Source of the DNA: Pyxicephalus adspersus
Lineage: Eukaryota; Chordata; Amphibia; Anura; Pyxicephalidae
DNA length: 64,000 bases
Direction of reading: 5' to 3'
NCBI RefSeq assembly: GCF_032062135.1
Contig: NC_092862.1
Location: 60,194,350 to 60,258,349, forward strand
This document shows positions 37,453 through 51,896 of this stretch, one piece after another (positions within the stretch are counted from its first letter, which is position 1; every line of letters begins with the position of its first letter). A model generated the notes under the pieces. It did not search any database. It was not told where the DNA came from and saw nothing but the letters and a program-made list of their open reading frames with translations. The position numbers and the translations under genes were made by a program.

Positions 37453-38705
37453 CTGAAACAAACAAAAATTAGATGAGATGACTGTAATATGGTAAAAGGT
37501 TCACATTTTTAAGTTTCGTATCATATGTTAGTTGTGTACATTTTTATATAATTAAAACATGAACTCAAGGCCAACTGCTGAAACTTCAGATGTTGGAACT
37601 GCCAAAGGACTTGTCTGATAGGCCTGATTTGTTTCTGTTGTAGTTCACTAACCCCTAAGCTAAGTTTAGACCCACAGAAGGAATAAGAATTCCTACATGG
37701 CTCCCAGCTGGTAAAATAACCGCTGCTTGGCCACCTGAACTGCTGCCCTGGTTCTTACACAATTGACATCACTACTGAACCATTCACTGCCGCCCTGATT
37801 TATTCACTATTGGGCTGCAATTGGGTAGACCTTACATGAACCAAGCAAGCCATTTAGTAGCATATGGAAGTGGTAACTGCATTGCAACCTCACTACTTGT
37901 CTGGACTTACAGGTTTGTCCCCCCACCACTCACTGATTCAATATTAAAAGAAGTAGCAGAATAATATGCTTGTCTCTCTCCCCAGCATGCTCCTTGAACT
38001 TTAGCTCATCTAGTTGGCTCCTTGTGCTGCTTCTCACTTTCCAATTTAAAACTCTTCAGTATAATGGACTGATACTGAGTCAAAATCACATACACTGCTT
38101 GCACAAATAAAAAAAGTAGGAACAACAATAGCTGGATTTTAAAATGTATAAAAAAACCAAGAGCACCATTCATATGTGTTATCTATATCTGCATGCAATT
38201 CAGCTTGAAGGATTATTTCCATTTGAAGCTTGAAGGATAATCCATTTCCTTCAGTTTTCAGGCATGAATTTCAGATCGAATTTTCAATACAGGGACTGCA
38301 GTACACTGTTTGGCCACTGATGTTTTGATGGTGCTGTTCTGCAGAAACACTTGCTTACAACACTAAATACACGCTGAGACATCCCTGGTGCCTGCTCCCT
38401 GGAACTGTGCCAGATGTCCGCGGTGCTATGAGAGGAAGGCTGCCTGTGTGTGGAGGTACGTAAAACTTTTTAAGAATCCGGAATTTTCAGAAATCTTGCA
38501 CTCCTCGGGTCCTGAGGTTGCCGGATTTTTGAATGTCAACTGTACCATCATCTCCACTTTTTTAGGCTCTGATTATACTATGGTTGAATCTTAGTTTTAA
38601 AAGTGAAATTATCCTGGTGTTTTTAATGTATATTTAATACCAAGGGAGGGTATATGTTATATAGTACATATTTTTCTTGAATGAGAAAAAGGAAATTTCT
38701 TTAAA

Positions 38706-39028
38706 AGACTGTCACTTTGCCTATCCTAGGCAGGGAGTTATTGCAGAGTAGGACAGGCGTTGTTGTCCCTTCTGCAACAAACCTTTTCACCTGCCTGATC
38801 AGCGCTCACCTGCCTGTATTTTGATACATGAGCACATGAGCAGTTAAGTGTTGGTTGCCAGGGAAACCAGCCAATCCCTGCTTCCCTATGACATGATGGG
38901 AATGAATGAACCTTTGCACCTGGCCAATCAAGACTGGTAAAGATCATCTCCGGGATAAAAAGGAGAACGATGATGGCAGAGCACTGCGACAAAACGAGAA
39001 TAAGTGATTATCAGTTTAGTTCCACTTT
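38706..39028 (+). repeat. Interspersed repeat, family R1
   Basis: Homologous to 10660-11012: GTAGGACAGGCGTTGTTGTC...CTTCTGCAACAAACC...CACCTGCCTG, then TGGCCAATCAAGACTGGTAA and the right end TTTAGTTCCACTTTG. Class not certain, probably a nonautonomous DNA transposon. Confidence 0.5.
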
Positions 39029-39910
39029 GAATATATACATCCACAACTAATCCCTCCTTCACTGGTCCTTATAATGTTTTCCATACATCCAGGAATACAT
39101 TTGAAGCATGCAGTAACAACCCTTGCAATGCCTTGTGGGAAAAGTACTATCCAAAGTAAATAAAAAGGTAGAGTCAGCAGAGTCTTTAGTGTTTGCAGAA
39201 GACTCTTCTAGATGACGGATAAGGGAATAAATTAGCTAGTGAAGAGCAAAGCATCCAAGTGGCAGATCCTGTGAAATATCATTCATGACAGGCTGAGGTG
39301 CAGAAATAGGATTTGACACTATCCCTACAGTTTGCTGCTACAGTGATGTAAAAAAAAAAGGAACCCTCTGGGGAATTTATACCATACAATGAGCAGCTTC
39401 TTCACCTAATTATCCCCATACAGTTTGTCATGTGCCTAGTTACAGACTTCCACAGGCCACACTTTAACTTCTACTACATATTTACGAGTTCCAAATTACT
39501 ATAAAAAGGCAATTAAATTGAGCAACTTTTCAAATAATGATGCAACCTGTTGTCTGTTTTTCCTTTCATCCTACAAGTTGTCAGTATATATATATTATTT
39601 TCTTCCTAAAAATCCATATACAAGTCTCCAGGCTAACTTTAAACTATTTGCTAAAAAATCATGCTTACGGGGCCTAATGGATGATGCTCAAATTACACAC
39701 ACATCTTAATATATTAAAAGACTTATTTCCCACGCACATGTTACTATCAATTTTACACAGTGTTATTTTCACTTTTCGGTAATTTGAGTAATGATGGGAG
39801 TAACAATGCACTGCAGCAAATGGTGGGTGTATACACATTGCAGAAGTGGTTTAAAGGTGTTAAATAAAACCTAAATTTACTCAGCTTTGGGTCAAGAGTG
39901 AATAACAGAG

Positions 39911-40215
39911 CAGGAATCAGAAGTATGAAATATATATATATGCTGCAGGAATCAGAAGGATGAAACATTTAGGCTGCAGGGGTCAGGAATATGAAACATA
40001 TATACTGCAGGGGTCAGGAGTATGTGAAATATATATGCTGCAGGGGTCAGGATTTTGAAACATATATACGCTGCAGGTATCAGAAGTATGAAACATATAT
40101 ACTGCAGGGGTCAGGAGTATGTGAAATATATATGCCACAGGGGTCAGGAATATGAAACATATATACTGCAGGGGTCAGAAGTATGTGAAATACATAGTGC
40201 TGGAGTCAGGTGTAT
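39911..40215 (+). repeat. Minisatellite, 31-35-bp unit, about 9 copies
   Basis: Units begin CAGGGGTCAGGAATATGAAA and end ATATACTG or ATATATGCTG. Two subtypes alternate (about 31 and 33 bp; the longer has GTATGTGAAATATATATG), so there is higher-order structure. The open frame over it is a translation of the array. Confidence 0.9.
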
Positions 40216-40458
40216 ACACCATACATGTACACCAGTTAAGTGGCTAAATGTATGTAATATTCAAAGTACAGGGGTCAGGCACACGAAACATATTGAGTGG
40301 AATAATCAGACGTATATGAAGCCCAGCACACAGCACTTCACTCCCATTTCACCACGCCTTCCTTATATTGGAACATATCAGTACCTATGTGTACACACAC
40401 TGTATACACATACCCACATCACATGCACATACAATCATATAAAAGCACACATAAACTT

Positions 40459-40502
40459 TTTGTACACAACCATGTCACTCTGGTGACATGGTTGTGTACA
40501 AA
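40459..40502. repeat. Perfect 20-bp inverted repeat with 4-nt loop
   Basis: TTTGTACACAACCATGTCAC, loop TCTG, then the exact reverse complement. Not part of a repeat family that I recognise. Confidence 0.9.
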
Positions 40503-40804
40503 GGTATATTCTATAAACAGCAGGGTGTTATTGCAGCATTGCCACAAGATATCACTTGTAATAGGCTGTGAACTTAAGTGCTATCTCTATTCTGCTTGCT
40601 GTCAGTTGGAGTTTTTCAGGCATTTGACCCCAACCCAGAGAAAACAGGGAAAACCCACAACTAGGGAAAGGTTGCTAAATTAAGTTTTTCATTTTAAATT
40701 GCTTTAACTACTGCAGTCAGCTCAACATCAAATAAGTTTACTATTATTATGGTCCTATGTTCAAAAAACTCTTATACTAACTAGCAAATAATTTCCCCTT
40801 ATAC

Positions 40805-40964
40805 CTGTATTCGGCTACTCCACCAGCATGTTTCTTCATCGCTGTGTCTGAACTCATGCCATAAAAAAGCATTACTTTTTTGCCATTCTTTTCCAAAATT
40901 TCCCCAGCACACTGATCATGTCCAGCTAGCATTCCTCCAAGCATCACAAAGTCTGCTCCAGCGC
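40805..40964 (-). CDS. GMPR: GMPR coding exon (residues ~233-286)
   Basis: 160 nt, phase 1 in and phase 2 out, with acceptor ctgtttttttag and donor CAG|gtataa. Encodes [29 protein letters not shown] and [20 protein letters not shown]. The GMSS loop contributes to nucleotide binding. Several residues (MLAGH, KKHAGG) look more like GMPR2 than human GMPR. Confidence 0.95.
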
Positions 40965-41424
40965 CTAAAAAAACAGAAGAGTAAGTTACTATAAAAAAGA
41001 GATTTCAACCAATGTAGCTGCATAAAATGTTTTATTTAAAGGATCATCACAGATTCATTCACAGTGCATAAAATTATTTATATGGTATTAGGTAAGCCAA
41101 GCTACCCAGGGGTTTTACCTGCCTACAAGTAACACATTCAGCCACAGGAGTGTTTGCAGATGTGTGTTGCAGGTTTTTGCTGAATAGTTGTACAGTAAAC
41201 CATCTCATTGGTGAAGAGTATCTCCAAGTTAACTTTTCCTAAATTTTGCATAGAGTTGGACTATGCCTTCTGTCAAACTTTTATCGCAGTCTATATCCCT
41301 AGTGGTCTATATCCCTAGTGGGGAGATTCACCTCTCTGTTTATGACCATTGCCACAGAGACAAAGAGTGAAGAAAAATCCAAAATTTTACACTTTTATAT
41401 TTTCACAAGAAGCAAGTTGATATA

Positions 41425-41698
41425 CAGTTATTACACAGCGCCAACATATTACACAGCGCTGTACAAAATCCATAGTCATGCAACTAGATGTCCCTTAAAG
41501 GGGCTCACAATCTAATGTCCCTACCTCAATCATATGTCTGCATTGCAGTCTATGGTCAGATTTGGGGGAAGCCAACTAACCTATCTGCATGTTTTTGGAG
41601 AACAAACCCAAGGAGAACCTGCAAATTCTATGCAGACAGTGTCCTGGCCAAGATTTGAACCTGGGACCCAGCGCTGCAAAGGCCAGGGTGCTAACCAT
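41425..41698 (-). mobile_element. tRNA-headed SINE with LINE-like tail, reverse orientation
   Basis: On the minus strand it starts near GGTTAGCACCCTGGCCTTTG with a Pol III B box GGTTCAAATC (41652-41661), continues CCAGGACACTGTCTGCATAG and AACATGCAGATAGGTTAGTT, and ends in TGTACAGCGCTGTGTAATAT, which resembles the 3' tail of the CR1/L2-like LINE in this window. It is a degenerate copy, not a functional tRNA. Confidence 0.75.
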
Positions 41699-42276
41699 AT
41701 ATACTAACTATCCAAGAGTTTCTCATGACAACCTTCCTTTCCCTTTGGCACATGAAGTACGTAATATAAACTGATACTGGACACCTAGATGATGCGAAGC
41801 TGATAAATTCTTCAGATAAAACATGTTTATATGTACTCCTGACATACCCAAAGTGGAGAAACCTGTTCTATTAGACTTGCATATATCATTCATCTTGATT
41901 TCCAGTATCTTCTTAGTTCAATTTAAAGTTGTGCTGGTCCAAGATAGCTAGAAACATGATCACCCCGTATGCAATTTTATTTTTTTTCTATTTTATCTTG
42001 CATGTTTATAACAATTTTTTATAACAATCATTCATTTTGCATATTAAATCAGCATAATGGCGGTCCATTACAAAGCCAGTATTATCTTTAAAGAGTATTT
42101 TATTTACACACTGTATTCGGTTCCCAAAATTTGAAGCATCTATTTTTCATACAGTTGTAATTCTCAGTAGAACATCTAAATCAATTTTCAAGCTTTGCAG
42201 CAATGAGTTTTGACCGACAATGAGATTTGTCTGAGCAAGGCAGCCCAGGATTTGTGCCAAGGAGCATTGCCACCTA

Positions 42277-42425
42277 CTAGATTGTAAGCTCTTCGGGGCA
42301 GGGTCCTCTCCTCCTGTATCACTGTCTGTATTAGTCTGGCATTTGCAATCCCTATTTAATGTACAGCGCTGCGTAATATGTTGGCGCTATATAAATCCTG
42401 TTTAATAATAATAATAATAATAATT
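42277..42425 (+). mobile_element. CR1/L2-like LINE 3' tail with (TAA)n
   Basis: ATTGTAAGCTCTTCGGGGCA...GTACAGCGCTGCGTAATATG...GCGCTATATAAATCC then (TAA)n. A 65-bp block (42340-42404) is identical to 59868-59932. Confidence 0.8.
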
Positions 42426-43253
42426 GTCAGTAATGGAGAACACAATTTCTAGGCACAAAGGATTGCTTTCTAGGGTACAACAGTACATTACAATAGAGAA
42501 TATATGTTCTACAACAAAAATAAATCCAGATCAAGGTAGGTGAAAGTGACAGCAAAAGATAATAAATATACTAATAAATAAATATACTATTTTAGGGTGA
42601 CCATAAACAAATGGAATGACTGGTTGTGAGACATCTGCATGTCCTCTAATAACTTCTGACACACTTTACAACTGCACAACAGTTAACAAGTAGAGATTAC
42701 CTATAATGCAGTTATACAGTACAATCCTTATATAATCATTTCCCCAGAAATCAGAGTAAACCCAAAAATTAGATGTGCTAGTTAAAGAAATCTGTCACAA
42801 TTTTCAGATATTTCCTTCCAGCTTTTAATCACAAAATAAGTGGAACAGATCATGTTACACCAGAAATGCATTAAACTCTTATAATAGGTTGTATTGATAT
42901 GTTCAATTGGTGTAAACGGGTAAAGGATGCAAATAGCCAACATTCCACCTAACATTTGTCACCAAATCTGTTGGGCTGAATTGTTGGGGCTGTTAGAAAT
43001 ACCTTAATATGAGCTTGATAGTTTTTAGCCACCAAAGGATTATTGTGAAAAGTTCAATAATACTATCAATTATTAATTAAAGAAAACAATTTATCACAAT
43101 TATTTAATGGCTGTCACAACCTGATCCCAAACTGTTTGCAATGAAAGCTCCACCTGTAAACTCATTGGAAGAATTTCAGAAACATGTGCTTAACGCTAAG
43201 ATTATTACTTCAAAACTGCATGTGGTCTATCTTTTTGGTAATTGAATTTCATA

Positions 43254-43474
43254 TATTATTATTATTATTATTATTAATATTATTAATAGTATTATTAATA
43301 ATAATAATATTATAATAATATTATTATATAATAATATTTTAATAAAATAATAATAATAATAAACAGGATTTATATAGCATCAACATATAACATTAAATAG
43401 GAGGTTCAAATAAAAGACAGATACAGACAGTGGCACAGGAGGTCCCTCCCCAGAAGAGCTTACAATCTAAGAGA
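43254..43474 (-). mobile_element. LINE 3' tail with long ATT/TAA microsatellite, reverse orientation
   Basis: An interrupted (ATT)n/(TAA)n tract (43254-43364) is followed by ACAGGATTTATATAGCATCA...CCCAGAAGAGCTTACAATCT, the reverse complement of the tail at 42277-42425. Confidence 0.75.
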
Positions 43475-44282
43475 TTATGGAGGTTTAGGATCACAAGAGG
43501 ACATTACCTAGTGTGATCTAATTGACAATACAGCCTGCCTAGGAACTCCCACATATCAAGACTTAAATCCAACTCAAGGCAGTTTGATATACTGTATGCA
43601 TAAATTTCCCCTAAAAGTACAACCACTGCTTGCATGGGGGCTATGAGGAGAACAGTAGCAAGGCAATGTGAAGTTTCCAGGAATCTATATGCAGCACCTG
43701 GTCCCTCCCATCAGCCATGGCTTGTCTGCATTGCATAGATATAGAATAGAATGTATCCTACCACTAGGTCTAAAAGGTGTATTGCAGTTTAATTGAAACA
43801 TTTTATTAGCATGTTGGAGGGGGAAACCGAGAAAATGGAAACAGAAAAATATCAGCAAATTCCATTTCAGTTTTATCTAAGTAAACTCTACTTTAATTGT
43901 TACCCTTAGCATTTGTAAAACTGATTCAAACTTGTATATGGGGTATATTTGTAACGCAGGTAATGCAACATTCATTAAACAATAACTGCAGGTGAATCTC
44001 CCAGTTGCATGTTTTTTTAAATGTCTGTGATTTATTTACTAGCAGTAAATGTTTGGTGAACACCACATTCACTGCTTTAGGATTATACCCTAAATGTGCA
44101 AACTTTTTAAAGAATACAAAACTATCAGGGTGCAGTAGATAAGATGATGGTGTTCTGGTTGCAAATGGGGAAATCCCAGCTTTGACTTTAAAGAGAATGC
44201 TACAAACCTAATGCCATACCGAAACACAAATCATTACTACATATCAGATAAAACATTTGTGGAAGTATCATTAAATGCACAG

Positions 44283-44283
<1 letters not shown>

Positions 44284-44315
<32 letters not shown>
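44284..44315. repeat. (TA)n microsatellite
   Basis: About 15 uninterrupted units. Confidence 0.9.
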
Positions 44316-44317
<2 letters not shown>

Positions 44318-45479
44318 ATAGAGAATCAATCTGTTTTGTAAAAATACTATGAATAACTTGTCATTTATGACAAAAAATTACCTAAGATAAGAGCTTTTAG
44401 GTTAATGTGTTCTTTTATTTAATGAAACCAAAGAGTTATTGAATACATCAAGGATCAAACAACAGTAGTTCACACAAATGTCATCCTTCAGTCATATCTG
44501 ACAATGTAATGGGATACTTTGGATACAGCAATGCATAATAAAAAAAAAAAAAGAAAATAATTTACCAGAAGGATGGGAAATGGCTTCTGCTTTATGTACT
44601 GGTGTTTGTCAATGGCCTGATTTGTTTTCAGGCAAAGTGCCTACTTTAATTATCACTTAGGGTAAAGGCAGGGTCACATCTAGACATAATATTGTACACA
44701 CACTGTTGGTTTCCCAAGGTGCTGCAAGACAGCATGGTATACTGCCTTCAATAAAAGAAATATAAGAATGTCTACCCATTGGCCAAGTTGTACACAGCAT
44801 CACTGAGGGTATCAGCAATCTGGAGCATGGATATGAAGAGGACACACAGAATCCTCACCGCCATCATGATTATGTCAATGTTATTATCCGGAGTATTTAG
44901 AGTTGCTCAGTGTTTCTTATGCCATTAGCAGAGACTAGGGCCTGATTAATGTCTATGTGGCTAGGCTGTAACCCGGGTAGGTCTGCAGAAAATCAGGGAG
45001 GTAGCACAATTACTCATAGCTGCTCACCTACTTGTCACTTTGCAATGGGGTACTGGTAGGTAGCTGGTGTCTGATAGGGTAGGCCATGCCAGTACAGGCA
45101 AAAAAAAAAAAACAGAATTGCTTCTCTCTGCCCATTGCAACCCTTCCCACAGTACAATAAAGGGGGATAGGGGAGCAAAGCTCCTACTTTAGGTCTCCAT
45201 TTTGCCCTGAGAGCAAAGCTGCTACCTTGCCTAGCACTTACTTTTACCTTACTCCATCTCTACACATAAGAACTTACAACTAGGAACAGGATATCACAGA
45301 GAAAATGTCCACCAAGCATCCACCCACTGCTATTTCATTTCATAGAAAAGATTTTATTTCAGATATGGTTCATACCTCCAGTAATTAAAATAAGTTACCC
45401 AAAGCAGCTAATCATTTAGCAATCATCCAGCATGGCTTCTCATTAAGGGTTGTCTGACCTTAACATGGGCAAAATCTGA

Positions 45480-45640
45480 TGAATGAAGCTTTTGCTTTTT
45501 AGCACATAGTTACATAGTCAGATAGGTTGAAAATAGTCCATCTAATTCAACCACTTGGGAAATAAACATATCCCAGATACAAAACCTATAGACAAAGTTG
45601 ATCCACAGGAAGGCAAAAAACCCTGATTATAATTGTTTCC
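45480..45640 (+). repeat. Interspersed repeat of unknown class
   Basis: The blocks ACATAGTTACATAGTCAGAT, AGTCCATCTAATTCAACCAC and TTGATCCACAGGAAGGCAAA are ones I associate with a common amphibian interspersed repeat. The recognition is from memory and the class is not assigned. Confidence 0.35.
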
Positions 45641-46217
45641 CCGGATGTCTGTAGTTTGTGAAGGTTTTAGTGTAATGGGCATGTATCTTTTCTTGGCTTG
45701 GACAACCAGGCATTGTGATTCTGAAGGCAAATTCATCTATGGACTGCAATAAGACTGGCCACCAGAAGCAATAAATTGTTTTACATGAGATCATTAATAT
45801 ACCTTCAAATTATTAGTCTGGTCTTATGTAGGGAAATATTTATAAAACAGTAAAAGCAAAGTTGATGTGATTTAAAATACTGTGAATGATTCACCACTAG
45901 GGCATGTTTAATAAATACCAAATTCACTGCATTTTAAGTATACTCCTATTGTTCAAACATTTTAAAACAGAGGCTTTTGAAAGTTCGAGGTAGAATTTTC
46001 TCTATATGTTCCTCTTCCAGTTGGTTGGGATAATAAAGAAAATAAATAGCTGGAAGTATTTAGGGTGAGCTAGTATGTTTGTATAAATTGATATGCAGAT
46101 TGTGCACAAGCAAAGCTTGCAAATGGGATAGTGTCTTGGAGGAAGCTAGGAGGAAATTCATTATTTGTGATAACACAATCTGCTGCATAGGTGTTACATG
46201 CAAGTCACACAACTCAC

Positions 46218-46260
46218 CAAATGCTTTGGCGACATCTCCTGGACAGCTGCAGCCTCCATC
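46218..46260 (-). CDS. GMPR: GMPR 43-nt microexon (DGG motif, residues 219-233)
   Basis: Encodes DGGCSCPGDVAKAF plus the first base of Gly233. Acceptor tcttgaataaag and donor G|gtgagtt. It supplies the Asp-Gly-Gly element that contacts the substrate phosphate in IMPDH/GMPR barrels. The phase (0 in, 1 out) links the flanking exons exactly. It is too short for ORF finders; human has Thr where Ser follows the first Cys, as I recall the sequence. Confidence 0.93.
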
Positions 46261-48151
<1,891 letters not shown>

Positions 48152-49589
48152 TTATTAGTTTAGACTATGTCCTATATTAAAATATAGCAGAAGGCTGCTA
48201 TATTTAGGATACCCTAACTGGGGCATTTACTAGTTCCCCCATATATATCCTTATATGATTTAATAGATTTACTACTGTACTATATAAAAGTACGTACATT
48301 ATTGGTTCCAAAAGCTGGTATTGCTACCGTTACCACAAATATCTTTTCCTAGTAATTTGACTTAACTTTACCTAATTATCACAATTATCACAATATTTCA
48401 GAAGGCCTGGTCTTTGCCTATGTTCTATAGTAAATGGTAATATTGCTATAATGTACTTTTTGGAACAGTTAAGAGCTGGCCAGCCATAGACAAATGAACA
48501 GTCATTTAAAATAAAGCCACTTGCTACATAAATTCCTGACATCAAATATTTGGGTGATTTCTTTAAATCCCCCATTAGACTCATAGGCTTTTACAACCTT
48601 CTTTCTAAAGGCCATGAAGAACATCTCGGATGTGGTGGCATCTACATTGTTTTTCTACACATGGTATATCTGCATTTTAATTAATCAGCCGCCAGTACAC
48701 ATTGTAAGCAGTGGATACAATGAATGTGACAGAATTAGAGCCAATTATTCCAGTGCTATCATGAGGTACTAATAAAAATATAACAACTGTTAACCAAAGT
48801 GGGACCAAGATATTGGTGGCTGATATATAAAGAATGCTGGCTGCAACATGATAGTTTAATGGACATTGATTTGCATGAGAAGTGCTGCACATGAAAAAAC
48901 TATGCTATTACTTGCATTTTAAAGCGGCCTTGTATTGACATATGTCATACACAAAGCCACAGAAGATTTTTATAAAGCACCAAAAAAAGCACTTGATGCC
49001 TTGCCCATGGGGTGACATCATTAGATAAACTAGAAAATGAGATTAGAATTACCCATGTGCATCAGTATATCCATTTCTACAAACCTTTACATCACTTTCA
49101 GACAGTGCAGCTGTCTCTCCAGTGATTAGTAACACAAATGCTATTTAGAGTACCAAAACACACTGGTGTATGTTACATCTGTGCAAGGCATGATGGAGAT
49201 GACTAACTAGGGCTATGCTTTCTTTATAAATAGTCTGGTCTAGCTCAGAAAGGCTACCTGTGGGGGAGTGTATGTACCAAACAAAACCAGTGAAAATATA
49301 GATTACTCTGTTTATGTTACTAGCTGTTTGTTTAGGATATTTGATTCTGTTCCAACAAGCTTGACATTGTTGGGTCATGAAGAAAAATCATAAAAGCAAT
49401 TATTTTTGATGATTTCTTCCTGAAATATTAAACATCACAGGTAGTAAAAAAAAATGATGAATTCACTAAAGCTTGAGTTTGGTAAACTGAACAGTTAATT
49501 AGCTGACTTTACCAGCAGTGCCTCAAATATTATACCTGTCCATCACTCTATGCTTTTTGTCCTTTTGCCTTCAAAAAAATATTTAATAA

Positions 49590-49648
<59 letters not shown>
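49590..49648. repeat. (TG)n(TA)n microsatellite
   Basis: A short TG run followed by about 26 TA units. The ORFs rich in Ile-Tyr alternation here are translations of it. Confidence 0.95.
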
Positions 49649-49649
<1 letters not shown>

Positions 49650-49843
49650 TTATATATAAACTAAAACTGAAAAATATTTTTTTTAAAGCAGAAGAAAAAA
49701 GAACAAAAAAAACTCCTTTGTCTCTGCACTGCCATTCAGTCTTGATTGCCATGATGATCAAGACAGAAAGGGGAGGGATTTTACTTTTGTTTTTGTTTTA
49801 AGTTTTAAGAGTTTTAAACCCTCTTCCCCCAAGAAGATGGTAT

Positions 49844-49892
49844 TTTGTACCTTATATGAAAGGGTTGTCTACCCTTTTATGTAAGGTACAAA
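49844..49892. repeat. Inverted repeat, 22-nt arms
   Basis: TTTGTACCTTATATGAAAGG... pairs with ...CCTTTTATGTAAGGTACAAA, with two mismatches and a 5-nt loop. Confidence 0.85.
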
Positions 49893-51896
49893 TTTTAGTT
49901 AAAGTTTGCTTTAAGTTCATGATGAAAGACAAAGGGAAGGAGACTAAAAAGTTGGGATTATAAGTGGACCAAATGACTTGGAAATCATATGGATATATAT
50001 TTAATGATATGGTTATCCAAGAACAAAAATGTAACATATGACAGCTTACCAACCCTTTGCATAGTGGCTGCATTAATTTCTCTTTTTCCTTTATTTCATC
50101 TGATGACCCTGGCAGTGATTACTTTCTGTCTAGGGTAACAACACTCACTGTACAACTTATCCAAGGTGCAGTTGTCTCCCAGGCTAAACTGGGCAGGGCT
50201 GGGTAACACTGCTTGATAATTCAGTGCAATATGGGCAGGATACACAAAAAGTTACAAGCTTATCTGCTGACTAAAATAGAGCAAGTGAAAGACGTTCACT
50301 GCTAGGTTTTACATCCAATTTAAAAGTAAAGAACTGTGCAACAATAGAGGTTCTTCTGCCTGAGATATTTGTTTTTGTGTTTAGCTGTATTTGTCTTTAT
50401 TCGTGTTTTACCTCTGCCATTCTATTATTTTTTTGTGTTGATTATTACAAAAAAATCTGATCTCCAAAACCTATTTTTTTAAAAAGAAAAACGTTAACGA
50501 ATTATTATTTGTGATGTAGGCACAGCGGGATCTTAATCATTCTGTCCAACGTCTACCTTCCTTTGACATAATCAGTCTCTACAGCAAAAAAAAAATAAAA
50601 TAAATCAACTGGTTCTACTCATTGTTGATCTAAGCTTAAGTACATCTGGAGAAAAAGATAGTCCTGCTTTTTCCTGTGATTCACAGAATGGAAACATAAC
50701 AAATTCGGAAATATGTTATTAAGTTACAACATCTTTCCAACTAAACAAGAAACATCATAAATGTCAAATTTGTTTGGTGCTTTTTGCTAGGAAAGGCCTG
50801 CGTTACCACAAACACATGGCTAGGATTAATGATAAAATTTGCCCTGTAGTTGAATCCTTATTAAAGGCAGAAGAATACAGAATATGATTAAACCTGAACA
50901 TACAAGTATCTTCCAGGTTGGATTTCTACCAGAAAGCTGTGTTTTTATTAGCTATTTCTGTTCATATTTATACAATCAAATAGTGAACTACAGCCTTTAC
51001 CACTATGACCACACATGTACTGGGATTTTGTAGGTGGATTAGCTAAAAGATTTGTAAAAGGCATCCTAGAACTAGCTGCCGTTTTCTACAATGACCAGAA
51101 CAAACGCATGCAGATGTTTGATTAAGTTTACATAAAAAGTGAGAGTTGAGGAAAGTAAAGAAAACAGCTACTGAAGGGAGAAAAGATCTCTGTCGACCAT
51201 GCACAACTATGCATGAACTATTAGCATTTTGATGTCTCTGATTTGGGGTTTATTCATTTTTACCAAGTCGTTGGATAGTTATTACTTTGTTATATACTTA
51301 AAGCCTATCTACACAAAAAAAATGTAGCTCCCCTCTGACCCCCAGAATCAGAAAATTAATGTTTCCTACTTGTTAACGTAAATTTGCAGGTCAGGTCCGT
51401 TGACAGTGTTATCCCCATTCTGAGAGACTGCTGCTCCACCAATAATGCCTGCACCAATCAGTCCCTATACTGACTTCATCACAGCCAGTAGGAAGTGTCC
51501 ATGTCATGCAGTCCGTGACACTGACACCGGAAAGAAGAATTTCGCCAAATCACGCGCTAGTGATTCAACTGACATCAGCTTTAGGTATATTTTTTTTCCC
51601 ACCAGCAGTGTTGGTGGGAAAGAAAGTTTCGCAGTGGGGTTACTGTAATCTTAGAGATATTTATATAGTTTCAAAACTTTTATTCTCATACAAAAATACA
51701 CATACAGTAGTCATTCATAGGTACACAAAACAGAATTTAACATCAAAAACAGGGAGGGGGAGAACACGTTTATCAAAGTTTAAGACAAATTATACCAATC
51801 AATGAAGGGCAGAAAAACAAGCCTGAGATAAGCAATAAATCAATCTGATACAAATATTGGAATATACGTAAAGAATGTAAACATGGATTAAAGAGT

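Larger units (their letters stand above)
37453..40804 (-). other. GMPR intron before last exon
   Basis: 3,352 bp. Holds a family R1 repeat (38706-39028), the 31-35-bp minisatellite (39911-40215) and a perfect 20-bp hairpin (40459-40502). The rest is unremarkable AT-rich sequence. Confidence 0.85.
40965..46217 (-). other. GMPR intron
   Basis: 5,253 bp containing a SINE (41425-41698), LINE tails (42277-42425, 43254-43474), a (TA)n tract (44284-44315) and an interspersed repeat near 45480-45640. No other coding block recognised. Confidence 0.85.

Noticed and set aside
40055..40486. 143-codon open frame with repeated KHIY motifs
   Set aside because: Translation of the minisatellite at 39911-40215 followed by unrelated sequence.
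41640..41700. tRNA-like B box
   Set aside because: Part of a SINE head. No acceptor stem or anticodon arm can be folded, so it is not a tRNA gene.
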